Shown one piece after another: positions 54,198 through 63,034 of a stretch of 64,000 nucleotides of DNA. The notes below the pieces were generated by a model. The model was not told the origin of the DNA and ran no database searches. It was given only the letters and a program-made list of their open reading frames with translations. Within the stretch, counting starts at the first letter, position 1. Each line of letters opens with the position of its first letter. The DNA comes from Nocardiopsis alba DSM 43377 (GTDB lineage Bacteria; Actinomycetota; Actinomycetes; Streptosporangiales; Streptosporangiaceae). Location: positions 1 to 64,000 of the forward strand of contig NZ_ANAC01000001.1 in the NCBI RefSeq assembly GCF_000341225.1, read 5' to 3'. The translations under genes were made by a program, and so were the position numbers.

Positions 54198-54416
54198 TCT
54201 TCGAGGATGCTCGACGTAGGGAGGTCGAGGTCGGCGCCCTTCCGGTCATTGCACGCAACTCGGGTGCATCAATGGGTAAAATTCCGACATTTCCCCGCAA
54301 AGCGCGCACAATTGGCTTGGTTCGTGAAGAGACGACCAAGGTCCCGCCCCGGACGAACGGCGTGGTGGCCGTTCATGCGAGACGGGACCGGAACATATCG
54401 GGTCGGGAACCGGGGA

Positions 54417-55148
54417 TCAGAGTGCGCGCGGACGCTCCCCGGAGGACTCCCATTCCGGTTTGCGCAGGTGGTGCACCCAGGCCGGTGGGATGTTGGCGTA
54501 GACCCTCGCCGAGTCGATCCGGTAGCGGTCGATCCAGTCCTGGACCACCCAGCCGCTCCGGGCCTGACGGAGGTAGTCCTCGCGCTTGGCGATGACCGCC
54601 TTGACCTGCTTCGTGTACAGGTACCCGTAGAACGACAGCGTTCCGCCGGGGCGGAGCACCGTGAAGTAGTGGTCGAGGATGCTCTCGACCTGCTCGGCGG
54701 TGAAGTTGGCGAACGGCAGCCCGGAGACGATCACGTCATAGGTGCGGTCGGTCCCCATGTCGTTCACCAGGCAGGCGTGCACGGCGGCGGAGTCGGCGAC
54801 CCGGGACATCTCGGGGTCGGTCTTGAGCAGCTCCTCGACGTGGGCGGCGAACTCCGGATTGGCCTCGACGAGGTCGATCGTGTCGCCGGGACGCATCGCG
54901 GCGGCGATCCCGCGGCTGATGGCGCCCGTGCCCGCGCCCGCCTCCAGGATGCTCAGCGACTGTTCGGGGTCGGGGCGTCGGCGGACGTACTCGGCCATCT
55001 CATAGGCCAACGCGCCACTGCTGGGCACGATGGAACCCGTGGCGTGGAAGGTGCGCAACGCCTGGCCGAAGAACAGCCTGGTGTCACGCAGACGTTCCTC
55101 CAGCCTGAGAGCGGAAAGGGGTCCGGCAGGGCTCTGTGTCTCGGACAT
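54417..55148 (-). CDS. Class I SAM-dependent methyltransferase, PmtA/KsgA-like
   Basis: The protein is about 243 residues. LFFGQALRTFHATGSIVPSSGALAYEMAEYV leads into the SAM motif ILEAGAGTGAISRGIA near residue 68, then IDLVEANPEF near 90 and IVSGLPFANFTAEQV near 140. The last resembles the N-L-P-Y motif of rRNA dimethylases and the phospholipid methyltransferase PmtA group. The probable substrate is a phospholipid or RNA base, but this is inference. The gene starts at ATG 55148 and is divergent from an SDR gene. Confidence 0.78.
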   Translation of the reverse strand: MSETQSPAGPLSALRLEERLRDTRLFFGQALRTFHATGSIVPSSGALAYEMAEYVRRRPDPEQSLSILEAGAGTGAISRGIAAAMRPGDTIDLVEANPEFAAHVEELLKTDPEMSRVADSAAVHACLVNDMGTDRTYDVIVSGLPFANFTAEQVESILDHYFTVLRPGGTLSFYGYLYTKQVKAVIAKREDYLRQARSGWVVQDWIDRYRIDSARVYANIPPAWVHHLRKPEWESSGERPRAL

Positions 55149-55271
55149 GGTTGAACGCTAACGCCTCGTCGCCCCCATGGGGAGAGCGAGGAAGGGTTTG
55201 TCCGGGAAACACCGGGTGGTCATCACCACGGCGCCATCGGGAACCGAGGGCCCACGCCCTACGCTGGAGCC

Positions 55272-56102
55272 ATGAGCGAAGCGGACAGGACCCGAAACCG
55301 GCCCGACCCGTCCCGTACGGCGTTGGTCACCGGCGCCTCCCGCGGCATCGGCGAGGAGTACGCGCGCAGCCTCGCTCAGCGCGGCTACTCCCTGGTCCTC
55401 GTGGCGCGGAGCCGGGAGAACCTCGAAGACCTCGCAGGGGACCTTCGCGGGAGCTACGGCACCGACATCGAGGTCCTGGCCGCGGACCTGGGCACCCCCG
55501 AAGGGCTCGCCACCGTGGTCGAGCGCGTCTCCGCCCACGGCTCGGACGGGACCGCCCCCATCGACCTGTTGGTCAACAACGCGGGGCGCGGCGACGGCGG
55601 CGTCTTCGTCGACCAGGAACCGGACGACATCGACGCGATGATCGACCTCAACGTCCGCGCCGTCCTCCATCTGACCCGCGCCGTCCTGCCGGTCCAGATC
55701 GCCCGCGCCGCCTCCGGAGCGGACCGTCGGCTCGGTGTGATCAACGTGTCCTCCATGGCCGGGGAGGTCCCCTCCAACCCCGGAGGGTCGGTCTACGGCG
55801 GGGGCAAGAAGTTCATCGCCCTGTGGAGCGAGAGCGTCTCCGCCGAGGTGCGCGGAAAGGGCGTGTACGTCACCACGGTGTTCCCCGGGTTCGTCCGCAC
55901 CGACATGACCCGCGGCGTCCAGGAACAGGGGATGCCCGAGTTCGCCTTCGTGGCCAAGGAACAGGTCGTCCGGGACTCCCTGAGGGCCTGGTCCGCGGGG
56001 CGCTCCGTGGTCGTCCCCGGGGCCGCCTACAAGACCGCCGATGGGCTCTTGCGCGTGCTGCCGCGCTCCCTGGTGCGGGCCGTCGCCCGTCGTATGGCCT
56101 GA
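55272..56102 (+). CDS. SDR family oxidoreductase
   Basis: The protein is 276 residues. TALVTGASRGIGEEYARSL near residue 16 is the cofactor motif, LVNNAGRGDGG near 98 the NNAG motif, VINVSSMAGEVP near 158 the catalytic serine and VYGGGKKFIALWSES near 176 the YxxxK pair (Y-G-G-G-K). The DltE-like C-terminus ends in a basic region. The substrate is unknown. It is placed just ahead of the hisE-hisG pair on the plus strand, 120 bases away, but no link to histidine synthesis is known. Confidence 0.87.
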   Translation: MSEADRTRNRPDPSRTALVTGASRGIGEEYARSLAQRGYSLVLVARSRENLEDLAGDLRGSYGTDIEVLAADLGTPEGLATVVERVSAHGSDGTAPIDLLVNNAGRGDGGVFVDQEPDDIDAMIDLNVRAVLHLTRAVLPVQIARAASGADRRLGVINVSSMAGEVPSNPGGSVYGGGKKFIALWSESVSAEVRGKGVYVTTVFPGFVRTDMTRGVQEQGMPEFAFVAKEQVVRDSLRAWSAGRSVVVPGAAYKTADGLLRVLPRSLVRAVARRMA

Positions 56103-56222
56103 GCTCCGACGCCCGCTCGGCGCGCCGGCCCTCCCACATGGTGAGACTTCCGGTCCCCGGTTGGTCACCGGGTGTCGGAAGCGCCTACCCTGGTAGCGCA
56201 CTGTCGGTCGAGGAAAGAGACC

Positions 56223-56486
56223 ATGAAGACCTTCGAAGAGCTGTTCGCCGAGCTGTCAGAGAAGGCACGCTCCCGCCCCGAGGGGTCCGGGACCGTCGCC
56301 CAACTCGATGCCGGCGTCCATGCCATCGGCAAGAAGGTCGTCGAGGAGGCGGCCGAGGTCTGGATGGCGGCCGAGTACGAGTCGGACGAGCAGGCCGCCG
56401 AAGAGATCTCGCAGCTCCTCTACCACCTCCAGGTTCTGATGCTGGCCCGTGGCCTGCGCCTCGAGGACGTCTACAAGCATCTCTAG
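56223..56486 (+). CDS. hisE: Phosphoribosyl-ATP pyrophosphatase
   Basis: The protein is 87 residues. [23 protein letters not shown] opens the chain, and [19 protein letters not shown] near residue 36 carries the metal-binding E-x-x-E cluster of MazG-fold His[16 protein letters not shown] follows. It hydrolyses phosphoribosyl-ATP to phosphoribosyl-AMP, the second step of histidine synthesis. GAGGAAAGAGACC precedes the ATG at 56223. The next gene, hisG, follows at 94 bases, the usual actinobacterial hisE-hisG pair. Confidence 0.95.
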   Translation: MKTFEELFAELSEKARSRPEGSGTVAQLDAGVHAIGKKVVEEAAEVWMAAEYESDEQAAEEISQLLYHLQVLMLARGLRLEDVYKHL

Positions 56487-56580
56487 GCCGCTCGTGCCCC
56501 ACCGCGCCCACCCGGGTGCGGGACACGCGCCGGCCACAGACGTCCCCGTACACGCGAGAGCCACAGAAGGAACCCAGAAC

Positions 56581-57435
56581 ATGCCCGACATGCTCCGTAT
56601 CGCCGTGCCCAACAAGGGGCAACTGTCCGAACCCGCCGTCCAGATGCTCACCGAGGCCGGGTACCGGCAGCGCAAGAGCAGCCGCGACCTGGTGCTGGTC
56701 GACCCGGACAACAACACCGAGTTCTTCTTCCTGCGCCCCAAGGACATCGCCGTCTACGTCGGTGAGGGCATCCTCCAGGCGGGGATCACCGGACGCGACA
56801 TGCTGCTGGACTCCGGCGCCCCCGTCGACGAGGTCCTGGCCCTCGGCTTCGGCGGCTCCACCTTCCGTTTCGCGGCCCCCGGCGGCGGCTCGATGAGCGT
56901 CGCCGACCTCGACGGCAAGCGCATCGCCACCTCCTTCGACGGTCTGCTCCGTTCCTACCTCGACGCCCAGGGCGTGGACGCGCGCGTCATCCACCTCGAC
57001 GGCGCCGTGGAGAGCTCGGTGCAGCTGGGGGTGGCCGACGCGGTCGCCGACGTGGTCTCCACCGGGACCACGTTGCGCAACGCCGGAATGGAGACCTTCG
57101 GCGACCCCATCCTCGTCTCCGAGGCCGTCGTCATCCGGCCCACCGACGCCCCGGACGACCCGCAGATCGACCAGTTGCTGCGGCGGCTGCGCGGTGTCCT
57201 GGTGGCGCGCGACTACGTGATGATGGACTACGACGTGCACGCCGAGAACCTGGAGGCGGCGGTCGCGCTCACCCCGGGCATGGAGGGGCCGACGGTCTCC
57301 CCGCTGCACCGTGAGGGCTGGGTCGCGGTCCGTTCGATGGTGCCCCGCAAGGAGGCCCAGCGGATCATGGACGACCTGTGGGGTCTGGGCGCCCGCGCGA
57401 TCCTGGTCACCGACATCTACGCCTGCCGGCTCTGA
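56581..57435 (+). CDS. hisG: ATP phosphoribosyltransferase, long form
   Basis: The protein is 284 residues, matching the long HisG with a C-terminal regulatory domain. [19 protein letters not shown] opens the catalytic lobe. [13 protein letters not shown] wording, [20 protein letters not shown], forms the PRPP loop near residue 155. The C-terminal ACT-like domain binds histidine for feedback, seen at [20 protein letters not shown] near 240. It catalyses the first step of histidine synthesis and pairs with hisE upstream. GCC-rich spacing with an AGAAGGAACC site precedes ATG 56581. Confidence 0.95.
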   Translation: MPDMLRIAVPNKGQLSEPAVQMLTEAGYRQRKSSRDLVLVDPDNNTEFFFLRPKDIAVYVGEGILQAGITGRDMLLDSGAPVDEVLALGFGGSTFRFAAPGGGSMSVADLDGKRIATSFDGLLRSYLDAQGVDARVIHLDGAVESSVQLGVADAVADVVSTGTTLRNAGMETFGDPILVSEAVVIRPTDAPDDPQIDQLLRRLRGVLVARDYVMMDYDVHAENLEAAVALTPGMEGPTVSPLHREGWVAVRSMVPRKEAQRIMDDLWGLGARAILVTDIYACRL

Positions 57436-57444
57436 TCCGGTCCG

Positions 57445-57481
57445 TCGGGCCCGGCAGCTCCTTGGGGGCCGCCGGGCCCGA
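57445..57481. terminator. Bidirectional terminator between hisG and the GH5 gene
   Basis: TCGGGCCCGGC and GCCGGGCCCGA form a perfect 11-bp stem with a 15-base loop between the two convergent stop codons. Confidence 0.7.
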
Positions 57482-57487
57482 GGTGTC

Positions 57488-58957
57488 TCACTCGGGGGTG
57501 ACGGTGAGGACGGTCTCGTCTCCGTCGGCGGCTCCGGTGACGGTCACGCGCAGGACCCGCATCCCCTCGTCCCACTCGGCGTCCCAGGAGCCGTCCCCGC
57601 CGAGAACCACGGTCGGCTCGTGGCCCTCTCCGAAGACGTCCGAGGGCAGGTACAGCTCGGTGGCCCCCGACACCCCGTCCCGTTCCGTGTAGCGCACGGT
57701 CAGCTCTCCGGCCTCGGCGTCGTATCCCCAATCGAGGGGTTCACCTGCCACGGCGCGCGGGTAGGCGCGGTTCATCACGTGGGCGAGCGGACCGGGGTCG
57801 AGCCCGCCGTCGTCGGCCTCCTCCCACGGTCCCCAACCGTCCAGGTCGTTGGACCAGTAGGTGCGGCCCGCCGCCATCGTCTCGGTCTCCTCCAACATCC
57901 GTTCCACGAACTCCGGGGCCCCGGCACCGGACATGTCCAGCCCGAACTCGCCGAGCACGATCGGGGCCTCCAGCCGTTCGCCGACCAGACGGACGTGCTC
58001 GGACCACGCCTCGACGCTCGCGTCGATCCCGCCCTTGGAGTCGCCTTCATAGGGCTGTCCCAGGTCCATGGGCAGGGCGTACATGTGCGGGGCGTAGACG
58101 ACGCGCGGCTCCCCCTCGCGCGGATCCTCCAGGTGGGGGAGGGCGGAGGGCAGACCCCAGTTGACCCCCACGGCCTGTCCCTCGACGAAGATCCACGTGT
58201 CCTGGTCGACCTCGCGGATCCGCTCCATGGAGCGTCGGTAGAGCTCGGCGAGGGGACCGGCCTCGAAGTCGGTGCCCTGGAGGCTTCCGCCGAAGGGCTC
58301 GTTCATCAGGTCGTAGCCGATCACGGCCGGTTCGTCGGCGAACCGGTCGGCGACGTGTCGCCAGGCGTCCGCGTAGGCGTCCATGAGGTCGGTGTCTCCG
58401 CCGGCGGTGCCCCAGAAGTGGTCGAAGGCGCGCATCACGCCGGGTTCGAGGTAGACCAGTTCCCACTGTTCCCGGGGCCGTACGGGCAGGCCGTCGGTCC
58501 TGGTGGCCCACTCGGGGGCCCCGTTGCCGGAGTGCTGCTCGGTGTTGGTGAAGCGGCCGTAGAGATCCTGGTGCATGTCGAGGAGGACGTGGTAGCCGCG
58601 TTCGGCGTACCAGTCGACCCGTTCGGCGACCTCGTCGAGGTAGTCCTCGTCGTAGGCCCCCTCCTCGGGTTCCAGGGCCTGCCACTGGATCAGGAAGCGG
58701 ACGAAGTTGGTCCCCATGGCGTCGTACTCGGTCTGGACGTCCTCCTCGGTGATCCAGGGGAGACGGTCCGGATCGTCCTTGGCGGAGCCGGAGGTGTTGA
58801 GACCGTGGAGGAAGAGGGCACGCCCCTGGTCGTCGGTGAGGTATCGGACGGGCGCGTCGGTGTCGTGCCGGGTGAGGGCCGCGACACCGCTCCCGAGAAG
58901 GAGGACGAGGACGATGAGGGCGGCGGGGACGAGCCCGCGCTTTCCGGGGGGCTGCAT
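57488..58957 (-). CDS. GH5 family glycosidase, endoglycoceramidase-like
   Basis: The protein is about 489 residues. A membrane anchor or uncleaved signal lies at residues 8-28. The GH5 barrel carries WITEEDVQTEYDAMGTNFVRFLIQW near 70-95, VLLDMHQDLYGRF near 125, the acid/base glutamate in YDLMNEPFGGS near 222 and the nucleophile glutamate in VLGEFGLDMS near 320. A C-terminal beta domain of about 90 residues follows. The pattern resembles actinobacterial endoglycoceramidase-like GH5 enzymes, which cleave glycolipid sugars. Start ATG 58957 has AGGAG upstream. Confidence 0.87.
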   Translation of the reverse strand: MQPPGKRGLVPAALIVLVLLLGSGVAALTRHDTDAPVRYLTDDQGRALFLHGLNTSGSAKDDPDRLPWITEEDVQTEYDAMGTNFVRFLIQWQALEPEEGAYDEDYLDEVAERVDWYAERGYHVLLDMHQDLYGRFTNTEQHSGNGAPEWATRTDGLPVRPREQWELVYLEPGVMRAFDHFWGTAGGDTDLMDAYADAWRHVADRFADEPAVIGYDLMNEPFGGSLQGTDFEAGPLAELYRRSMERIREVDQDTWIFVEGQAVGVNWGLPSALPHLEDPREGEPRVVYAPHMYALPMDLGQPYEGDSKGGIDASVEAWSEHVRLVGERLEAPIVLGEFGLDMSGAGAPEFVERMLEETETMAAGRTYWSNDLDGWGPWEEADDGGLDPGPLAHVMNRAYPRAVAGEPLDWGYDAEAGELTVRYTERDGVSGATELYLPSDVFGEGHEPTVVLGGDGSWDAEWDEGMRVLRVTVTGAADGDETVLTVTPE

Positions 58958-59011
58958 CTGGCTCCTGTGGACCGGACTCGGGGGTGTGAAGATGAGACCT
59001 GGATCACTAGA

Positions 59012-59551
59012 ATGCAGAAGGTGAATAATATTCGCAATCCCCTGCCCCCCATCGCCGGACTGTCCGCCCTCCTCCCCTGCCTCCTCTTCGGGAACGTCGC
59101 CTTCGTGACCTGGCTGGGCGCGCGTGCGGCCTGGCTGCTCCTGCCCACTTCGCTGGGCGTGCCCTTCGCCTTCCCCCGACTGCGGTTCGTCGCCTTCGTC
59201 GGTCAGCCCGGCTGGAACCTCACGGTCGAACTCCTGGCCGTGGCCGTCCTGGCGGTGGTCGCCGCCTGGTGGGTGCGCAGGGCGGGTCTGCTGAGGCCCG
59301 CCGCCAATACGTGGAGGGTCTTCCTCTCCTCCTGGGCCGGGGTGGTCCTCGGCCTCGCCGCGGCCAACGCCCTGCGGTCCGGGGCGGCGGTCCTGGCGTT
59401 GGGTTCGGGACCCCTGTTGTTCCTGTCCTACGTTCTGCTCGGGGCCGTGACCGGGGCCCTGTGGGCGATCGCGCTCGGATGGCCGTGCGCCCTCCCCGTC
59501 GCGCTGGCCCACCGGTTCCGCCGCTCCCCGGCGACGCCCGTCCCGGCCTGA
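59012..59551 (+). CDS. Small membrane protein
   Basis: The protein is about 179 residues with four hydrophobic stretches (about residues 13-35, 38-50, 73-90, 105-165) and an arginine-rich end. No conserved motif is recognised. It starts MQKVNNIRNPLPP at ATG 59012 with no clear ribosome site; AT-rich sequence precedes it, so it may be leaderless. It is divergent from the GH5 gene with about 54 bases between. Confidence 0.65.
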   Translation: MQKVNNIRNPLPPIAGLSALLPCLLFGNVAFVTWLGARAAWLLLPTSLGVPFAFPRLRFVAFVGQPGWNLTVELLAVAVLAVVAAWWVRRAGLLRPAANTWRVFLSSWAGVVLGLAAANALRSGAAVLALGSGPLLFLSYVLLGAVTGALWAIALGWPCALPVALAHRFRRSPATPVPA

Positions 59552-59592
59552 GCCCTCCCCTTGCGGGAGAGGCCCGGGCCGGGAGGCGACGC

Positions 59593-59757
59593 TCACTCCG
59601 AGCGGTGCGTCCGCAGCACCCCGATCAGACTGGTCAGGCTGTCCCCACCGTGTCCTTCGGCGATACCGCGCCCGAGGCCGAAGGCTTCCCGGTAGAAGGC
59701 CGGTGACCCCTCAGGGGCCGAGTACGACGGGAAACCGTTGTGAATCGTGAGGTCCAT
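59593..59757 (-). pseudogene. Remnant of a VOC (glyoxalase-like) gene
   Basis: The frame encodes only 54 residues. The opening TIHNGFPSYSAPEGSPAFYREAFGL matches the start of VOC proteins that begin with a beta strand and a DPDASLAFYRDTLGF-like segment. The rest of the domain is missing, and the following residues do not continue it. It has a GGAG site 3 bases before the ATG, so it may still be translated. It is best read as a truncated pseudogene rather than a functional small protein. Confidence 0.5.
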
Positions 59758-59879
59758 GGCTCCGACCTGCCCGGTCGCTCCTCTCGACCCCCGACCGGCC
59801 GGCACGCGTCGCGCCGTGCCGGTCGCCGAACGCCCGGTACCGGACACACACCGTACGGGCCATGGGCACAATGGGGGCC

Positions 59880-60593
59880 ATGAACCAGCGAACGCGGGGC
59901 CTCGCGCCCGAGGAGGAGACGGTCACCCTGGCCCGGGTGACCGGTGAGACCGGTGGTGACCTGGTACTACGCCGAGTGGGTGCCCACTACGAGATCTACT
60001 CCAACGGCGTCTTCCTCATGGACACCCGGGACGGGACCTCGGAACGGGAGATGGTCCGGGCGAGCCTGGCCGCCCTGCCGAAGGGCCGCTCGCACGCCCG
60101 TGTACTGATCGGTGGTCTGGGCGTGGGCTTCTCCGCCCGTGAGGCGCTGGACCATCCGAGGGTCTCGCGGGTGGACGTCGTCGAACTGGAACCGCAGGTG
60201 ATCGCCTGGCACGACGACGAGCTGGGAGAGGCGGCCGACCACGTCCATCGGGATCCGCGTTGTCGTGTGTACAACGCCGACATCGTCGCCTGGCTGGCCG
60301 AGGCCGCGTCCGCCGCGGAACCCGTCCTCTACGACGTCATCTGCCTCGATACCGACAACGGCCCCGACTGGACCGTGGTGGAGAACAACGACCGCCTGTA
60401 CGAGGCGGCCGGGATCGAACGGCTCTCCCGCCTGATGGCGCCCGAGGGCGTGCTCGCCTTCTGGAGCGCCAACGCCGTCGACGCCTTCGAAGGGCTGCTG
60501 CGCGACCGCTTCACGTCGGTGGAGGTCGTGGAGGTGGTGGTCGCCCGGGGCGTGCCCGACGTCGTCTACCTCGCCTCGGGCCCCCGGAGCTAG
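59880..60593 (+). CDS. Spermidine-synthase-like methyltransferase-fold protein
   Basis: The protein is about 237 residues. ARVLIGGLGVGFSAREALDHPRVSRVDVVELEPQVIAWH near residues 75-110 is the nucleotide-binding strand and the acidic-loop of the spermidine-synthase-like family. YDVICLDTDNGPDWTVVENNDRLYEAAG near 155 is the equivalent of the polyamine-site region. The gatekeeping loop of true aminopropyltransferases is not obvious, so it may methylate or aminopropylate another compound. The ATG at 59880 was chosen over 59862 by protein N-terminus. Confidence 0.78.
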   Translation: MNQRTRGLAPEEETVTLARVTGETGGDLVLRRVGAHYEIYSNGVFLMDTRDGTSEREMVRASLAALPKGRSHARVLIGGLGVGFSAREALDHPRVSRVDVVELEPQVIAWHDDELGEAADHVHRDPRCRVYNADIVAWLAEAASAAEPVLYDVICLDTDNGPDWTVVENNDRLYEAAGIERLSRLMAPEGVLAFWSANAVDAFEGLLRDRFTSVEVVEVVVARGVPDVVYLASGPRS

Positions 60594-60607
60594 GCGGAGA
60601 CCGACCC

Positions 60608-60638
60608 GGTGGTGATCGCCGTCCGTGCGGTCACCACC
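60608..60638. terminator. Terminator between the spermidine-synthase-like and EF-hand genes
   Basis: GGTGGTGA and TCACCACC form an 8-bp stem between two convergent genes, with a large loop. Confidence 0.45.
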
Positions 60639-60657
60639 CGGGGACGGTGGGGGCGTG

Positions 60658-60876
60658 TCAGTTCCGGCCGCTCGACATGTAGCGGGCGAACTCCTCCAGG
60701 GAGATCCGCTCGTCGCCGTCGGAGTCCATCGCCCGGACCACCTCGGCGGCCTGCTCGTCGGTGGTCTCGTCGCCCAGGTTGCGCATCAACCGGGACAGCT
60801 CCTGAGCGGAGATGAGGCCGTCGCCGTCCGCGTCCACGAGGGCGAAGGTGGCGGCGTACTCGGTGGTGTCGGGCAT
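60658..60876 (-). CDS. Two-EF-hand calcium-binding protein
   Basis: The protein is 72 residues. Two canonical EF-hand loops are visible: DADGDGLISAQE near residue 15 and DSDGDERISLEE near residue 51, with the acidic positions 1, 3, 5 and 12 conserved. It is calmodulin-like in size and should bind two calcium ions in the cytoplasm. Target and role are unknown. A GGAGAG site lies upstream of ATG 60876. In this window it stands where pstB would be expected after pstA, but a terminator separates them. Confidence 0.88.
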   Translation of the reverse strand: MPDTTEYAATFALVDADGDGLISAQELSRLMRNLGDETTDEQAAEVVRAMDSDGDERISLEEFARYMSSGRN

Positions 60877-60951
60877 TCGGGGTCACTCTCCGTCTGGTGC
60901 GGGGGCGTCGGCTCGCGCAAGGCTACCGCCGTCGGGCCGCCCCTCGAAAGG

Positions 60952-60990
60952 TCCGGGGGCCGCGCTCCCGAAGGAACGCGACCCCCCGGA
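60952..60990 (-). terminator. Terminator of the pst operon
   Basis: A long GC stem with one mismatch and a CGAA loop lies 17 bases beyond the pstA stop, so transcription of the operon probably ends here. Confidence 0.7.
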
Positions 60991-61006
60991 TCGGATGGTC
61001 GTACGG

Positions 61007-61912
61007 TCAGCCGTTGGTGGAGGCCTTGGAGCCGATCCACCGGGCGACGATGGTGAACGCCAGGACCAGCAGGAACAGGCACAGGGCGGCGCCCCAGGCC
61101 CGGTCGATCCCCGCCTCGAACGGCTGGGCGGCGCCTCGGTAGAGCTGCATGGGCACGGCGCCCTGCGGAGAGCCCTGGAGGGAGGTGACGATCAGACCCG
61201 AACCGAAGGCGGTCAGCAGCAGCGGCGCGGTCTCACCGATGCCTCGGGCGATCGCCAACATCGAACCCGTGGTCAGACCGGGCGCCGCGGCCGGCAGTAC
61301 CGTGTGCACGATCGTCTGCCACTTGCGGGCGCCGAGACCGTAGCTGGCGTTACGGATCTCGTGGGGGACCAGTCGCAGCATCTCCTCCGCCGACCGGGTC
61401 ACGATGGGCAGCATCATCACCGCGATGGCCACCGCGCCCACGAACGTACCGAAGCCCATGCCGCCCCAGCCGATCACCAGCAGGCCGTACACGAACAGAC
61501 CCACGAAGATCGACGGGATACCGGTCATCACGTCGGTGAAGAAGCGGATCGTCGAGGTCAGCCGGTTGGGCCCGTACTCGACGATGTACACGGCGGTGGC
61601 GATGCCGAACGGGATCGACATCAGGACGGCCAGCGCCATGATGTACAGGGTCCCGAAGAAACCGGCCGCGTAACCGCCGCCCTCGCGCCGGGGCGGGGGC
61701 TCGGTCTGGGTGATGAAGTCCAGGCTGAGCACGCCGATGCCGCGCCGGGTCACCTCGAAGATGATCAGCACGAGGGGGATCATCGCGAGGATCATCGCGC
61801 CGGTCAGGGCGACGGTGGCGGCGCGGTCCTTGAAACGTCGGTACGAGGCGCCCGGAGGGCGGGTGCTCAGCGGAACGTGCGGACGCGGGGGAGTCGTGGT
61901 CATGGTGCTCAT
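61007..61912 (-). CDS. pstA: Phosphate ABC transporter permease PstA
   Basis: The protein is 301 residues with about six membrane segments. It starts MSTMTTTPPRPHVPLSTRPPG and carries the permease motif with EMLRLVPHEIRNASYGLGARKWQTIVHTVLPAAAPGL (the EAA-like loop) near residue 195. It forms the inner-membrane pore with PstC for phosphate import. The ATG overlaps the pstC stop in an ATGA arrangement, so the genes are translationally coupled. A terminator follows, and pstB is not in the next position. Confidence 0.93.
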   Translation of the reverse strand: MSTMTTTPPRPHVPLSTRPPGASYRRFKDRAATVALTGAMILAMIPLVLIIFEVTRRGIGVLSLDFITQTEPPPRREGGGYAAGFFGTLYIMALAVLMSIPFGIATAVYIVEYGPNRLTSTIRFFTDVMTGIPSIFVGLFVYGLLVIGWGGMGFGTFVGAVAIAVMMLPIVTRSAEEMLRLVPHEIRNASYGLGARKWQTIVHTVLPAAAPGLTTGSMLAIARGIGETAPLLLTAFGSGLIVTSLQGSPQGAVPMQLYRGAAQPFEAGIDRAWGAALCLFLLVLAFTIVARWIGSKASTNG

Positions 61913-62913
61913 ACGGCGGCGTCTCCCGTCATGCGCCCCAGACGCCAGACGATGACGCGGGCGAGGATGTTGACGATCATCGTGACCAGGAACAGCGCGA
62001 CTCCGATGGCCATCAACCCGGTGCGGGCCTCGGGGCCCGCCTCACCGAAGGTCGCGGCGATGTGCGAGGCCATGCTGCTGCCGGTGCCGAACAGGCTCGC
62101 GCCCCAGGACTGGGAACCGCCGATCAGCATGAGGACCGCGATGGTCTCGCCCAGCGCGCGTCCCAGGCCCAGCATGGCCGCGGCCACGATCCCGGAGAAG
62201 CTCGCGGGGAGGACCACCTTGCGCATGACCTCCCAGCGGGTCGACCCCAGGGCGTAGGCGGCCATGCGCTGGTCGATCGGGTGCACCGCGATGACCTCGC
62301 GGATGATCGCGGTCATGATCGGCAGGATCATGATGGCCAGCACGATGCCGGCGGACAGGTAGCCCACGCCCCGGATCGGGCCTTCGAAGAGGAAGAACCA
62401 GCCGAGGACGCTCTCCAGGACCTCGAAGAAGGGGCGCAGCACGTTCGGGAGGAACCAGTGCAGACCCCAGAGGCCGAAGATGACGCTGGGCACCGCGGCG
62501 AGCAGCTCCACCGTGTAGGAGAGGGGCTTGGCGAGCCGGCGCGGCGCCAGGTGGGTGATGTAGAAGGCGACCATGATCGCCAGGGGCAGCGCGATGACGA
62601 TCGCGATGGTCGAGGTGACCAGGGTGCCGTAGATGAAGGGCCAGGCGCCGTAGGTGCCGGTGATCTCGGTACGGGAGTTCCCCGTGGTCCATTCCTGGCC
62701 GAAGAGGAACCCGAAGAAGCCCTCCTTGACGAAGACCGGCCAGGCCTCTGAGGTGGTGCGGATCACCATCAGGGCGAGAATGACCAGGACGATGGTTCCG
62801 CAGGCCGCGACGGCCCACTTGAAGATCGGGTCGGCCATCCTCCCCTTGCCGGAGTGGAGCGACCCTCGCCGGGGTTCCTCCGGGGCCGGGGCCTCGGGGG
62901 CCTCAGTGGACAT
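61909..62913 (-). CDS. pstC: Phosphate ABC transporter permease PstC
   Basis: The protein is about 334 residues with six main membrane segments after a hydrophilic N-terminal 35 residues. Landmarks include ITGTYGAWPFIYGTLVTSTIAIVIALPL near residue 85 and the EAA-loop MAAYALGSTRWEVMRKVVLPASFSGIV near 215. It pairs with PstA in the high-affinity phosphate importer. GAGGAG precedes the ATG at 62913. The distance to pstS is 121 bases and contains a strong hairpin. Confidence 0.93.
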   Translation of the reverse strand: MSTEAPEAPAPEEPRRGSLHSGKGRMADPIFKWAVAACGTIVLVILALMVIRTTSEAWPVFVKEGFFGFLFGQEWTTGNSRTEITGTYGAWPFIYGTLVTSTIAIVIALPLAIMVAFYITHLAPRRLAKPLSYTVELLAAVPSVIFGLWGLHWFLPNVLRPFFEVLESVLGWFFLFEGPIRGVGYLSAGIVLAIMILPIMTAIIREVIAVHPIDQRMAAYALGSTRWEVMRKVVLPASFSGIVAAAMLGLGRALGETIAVLMLIGGSQSWGASLFGTGSSMASHIAATFGEAGPEARTGLMAIGVALFLVTMIVNILARVIVWRLGRMTGDAAV

Positions 62914-62991
62914 GGTGCTTCTCCTCTTGATGGCTTTCGTGGGAGTCGGAGAGCGGTTCACCCCTGTGACCCCGGGGCGGAGGGAGGGGGT

Positions 62992-63019
62992 GGGGCCGGG
63001 AACCCGCGTTCCCGGCCCC
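62992..63019 (-). terminator. Hairpin between pstS and pstC
   Basis: A perfect 12-bp stem with a CCGC loop lies in the 121-base gap. It may attenuate transcription so that pstS mRNA exceeds pstCA mRNA. Confidence 0.55.
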
Positions 63020-63034
63020 TGAGGGGGGAGGGGT

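Larger units (their letters stand above)
53695..54416. other. Long intergenic region with hairpins
   Basis: No credible gene lies in these 722 bases. An 82-residue open frame at 53744-53992 has no family signal. A terminator-like hairpin faces the plus strand at 54057-54077 although no plus-strand gene precedes it. A perfect 21-base palindrome at 54177-54197 resembles paired DnaA boxes. The part after 54240 is AT-richer and may hold promoters for either neighbour. A short RNA gene ending at 54077 is possible but not shown. Confidence 0.5.

Noticed and set aside
57311..59551. Long plus-strand frame across the GH5 gene
   Set aside because: Only the last 179 residues look like a real membrane protein; the rest is antisense to the GH5 gene.
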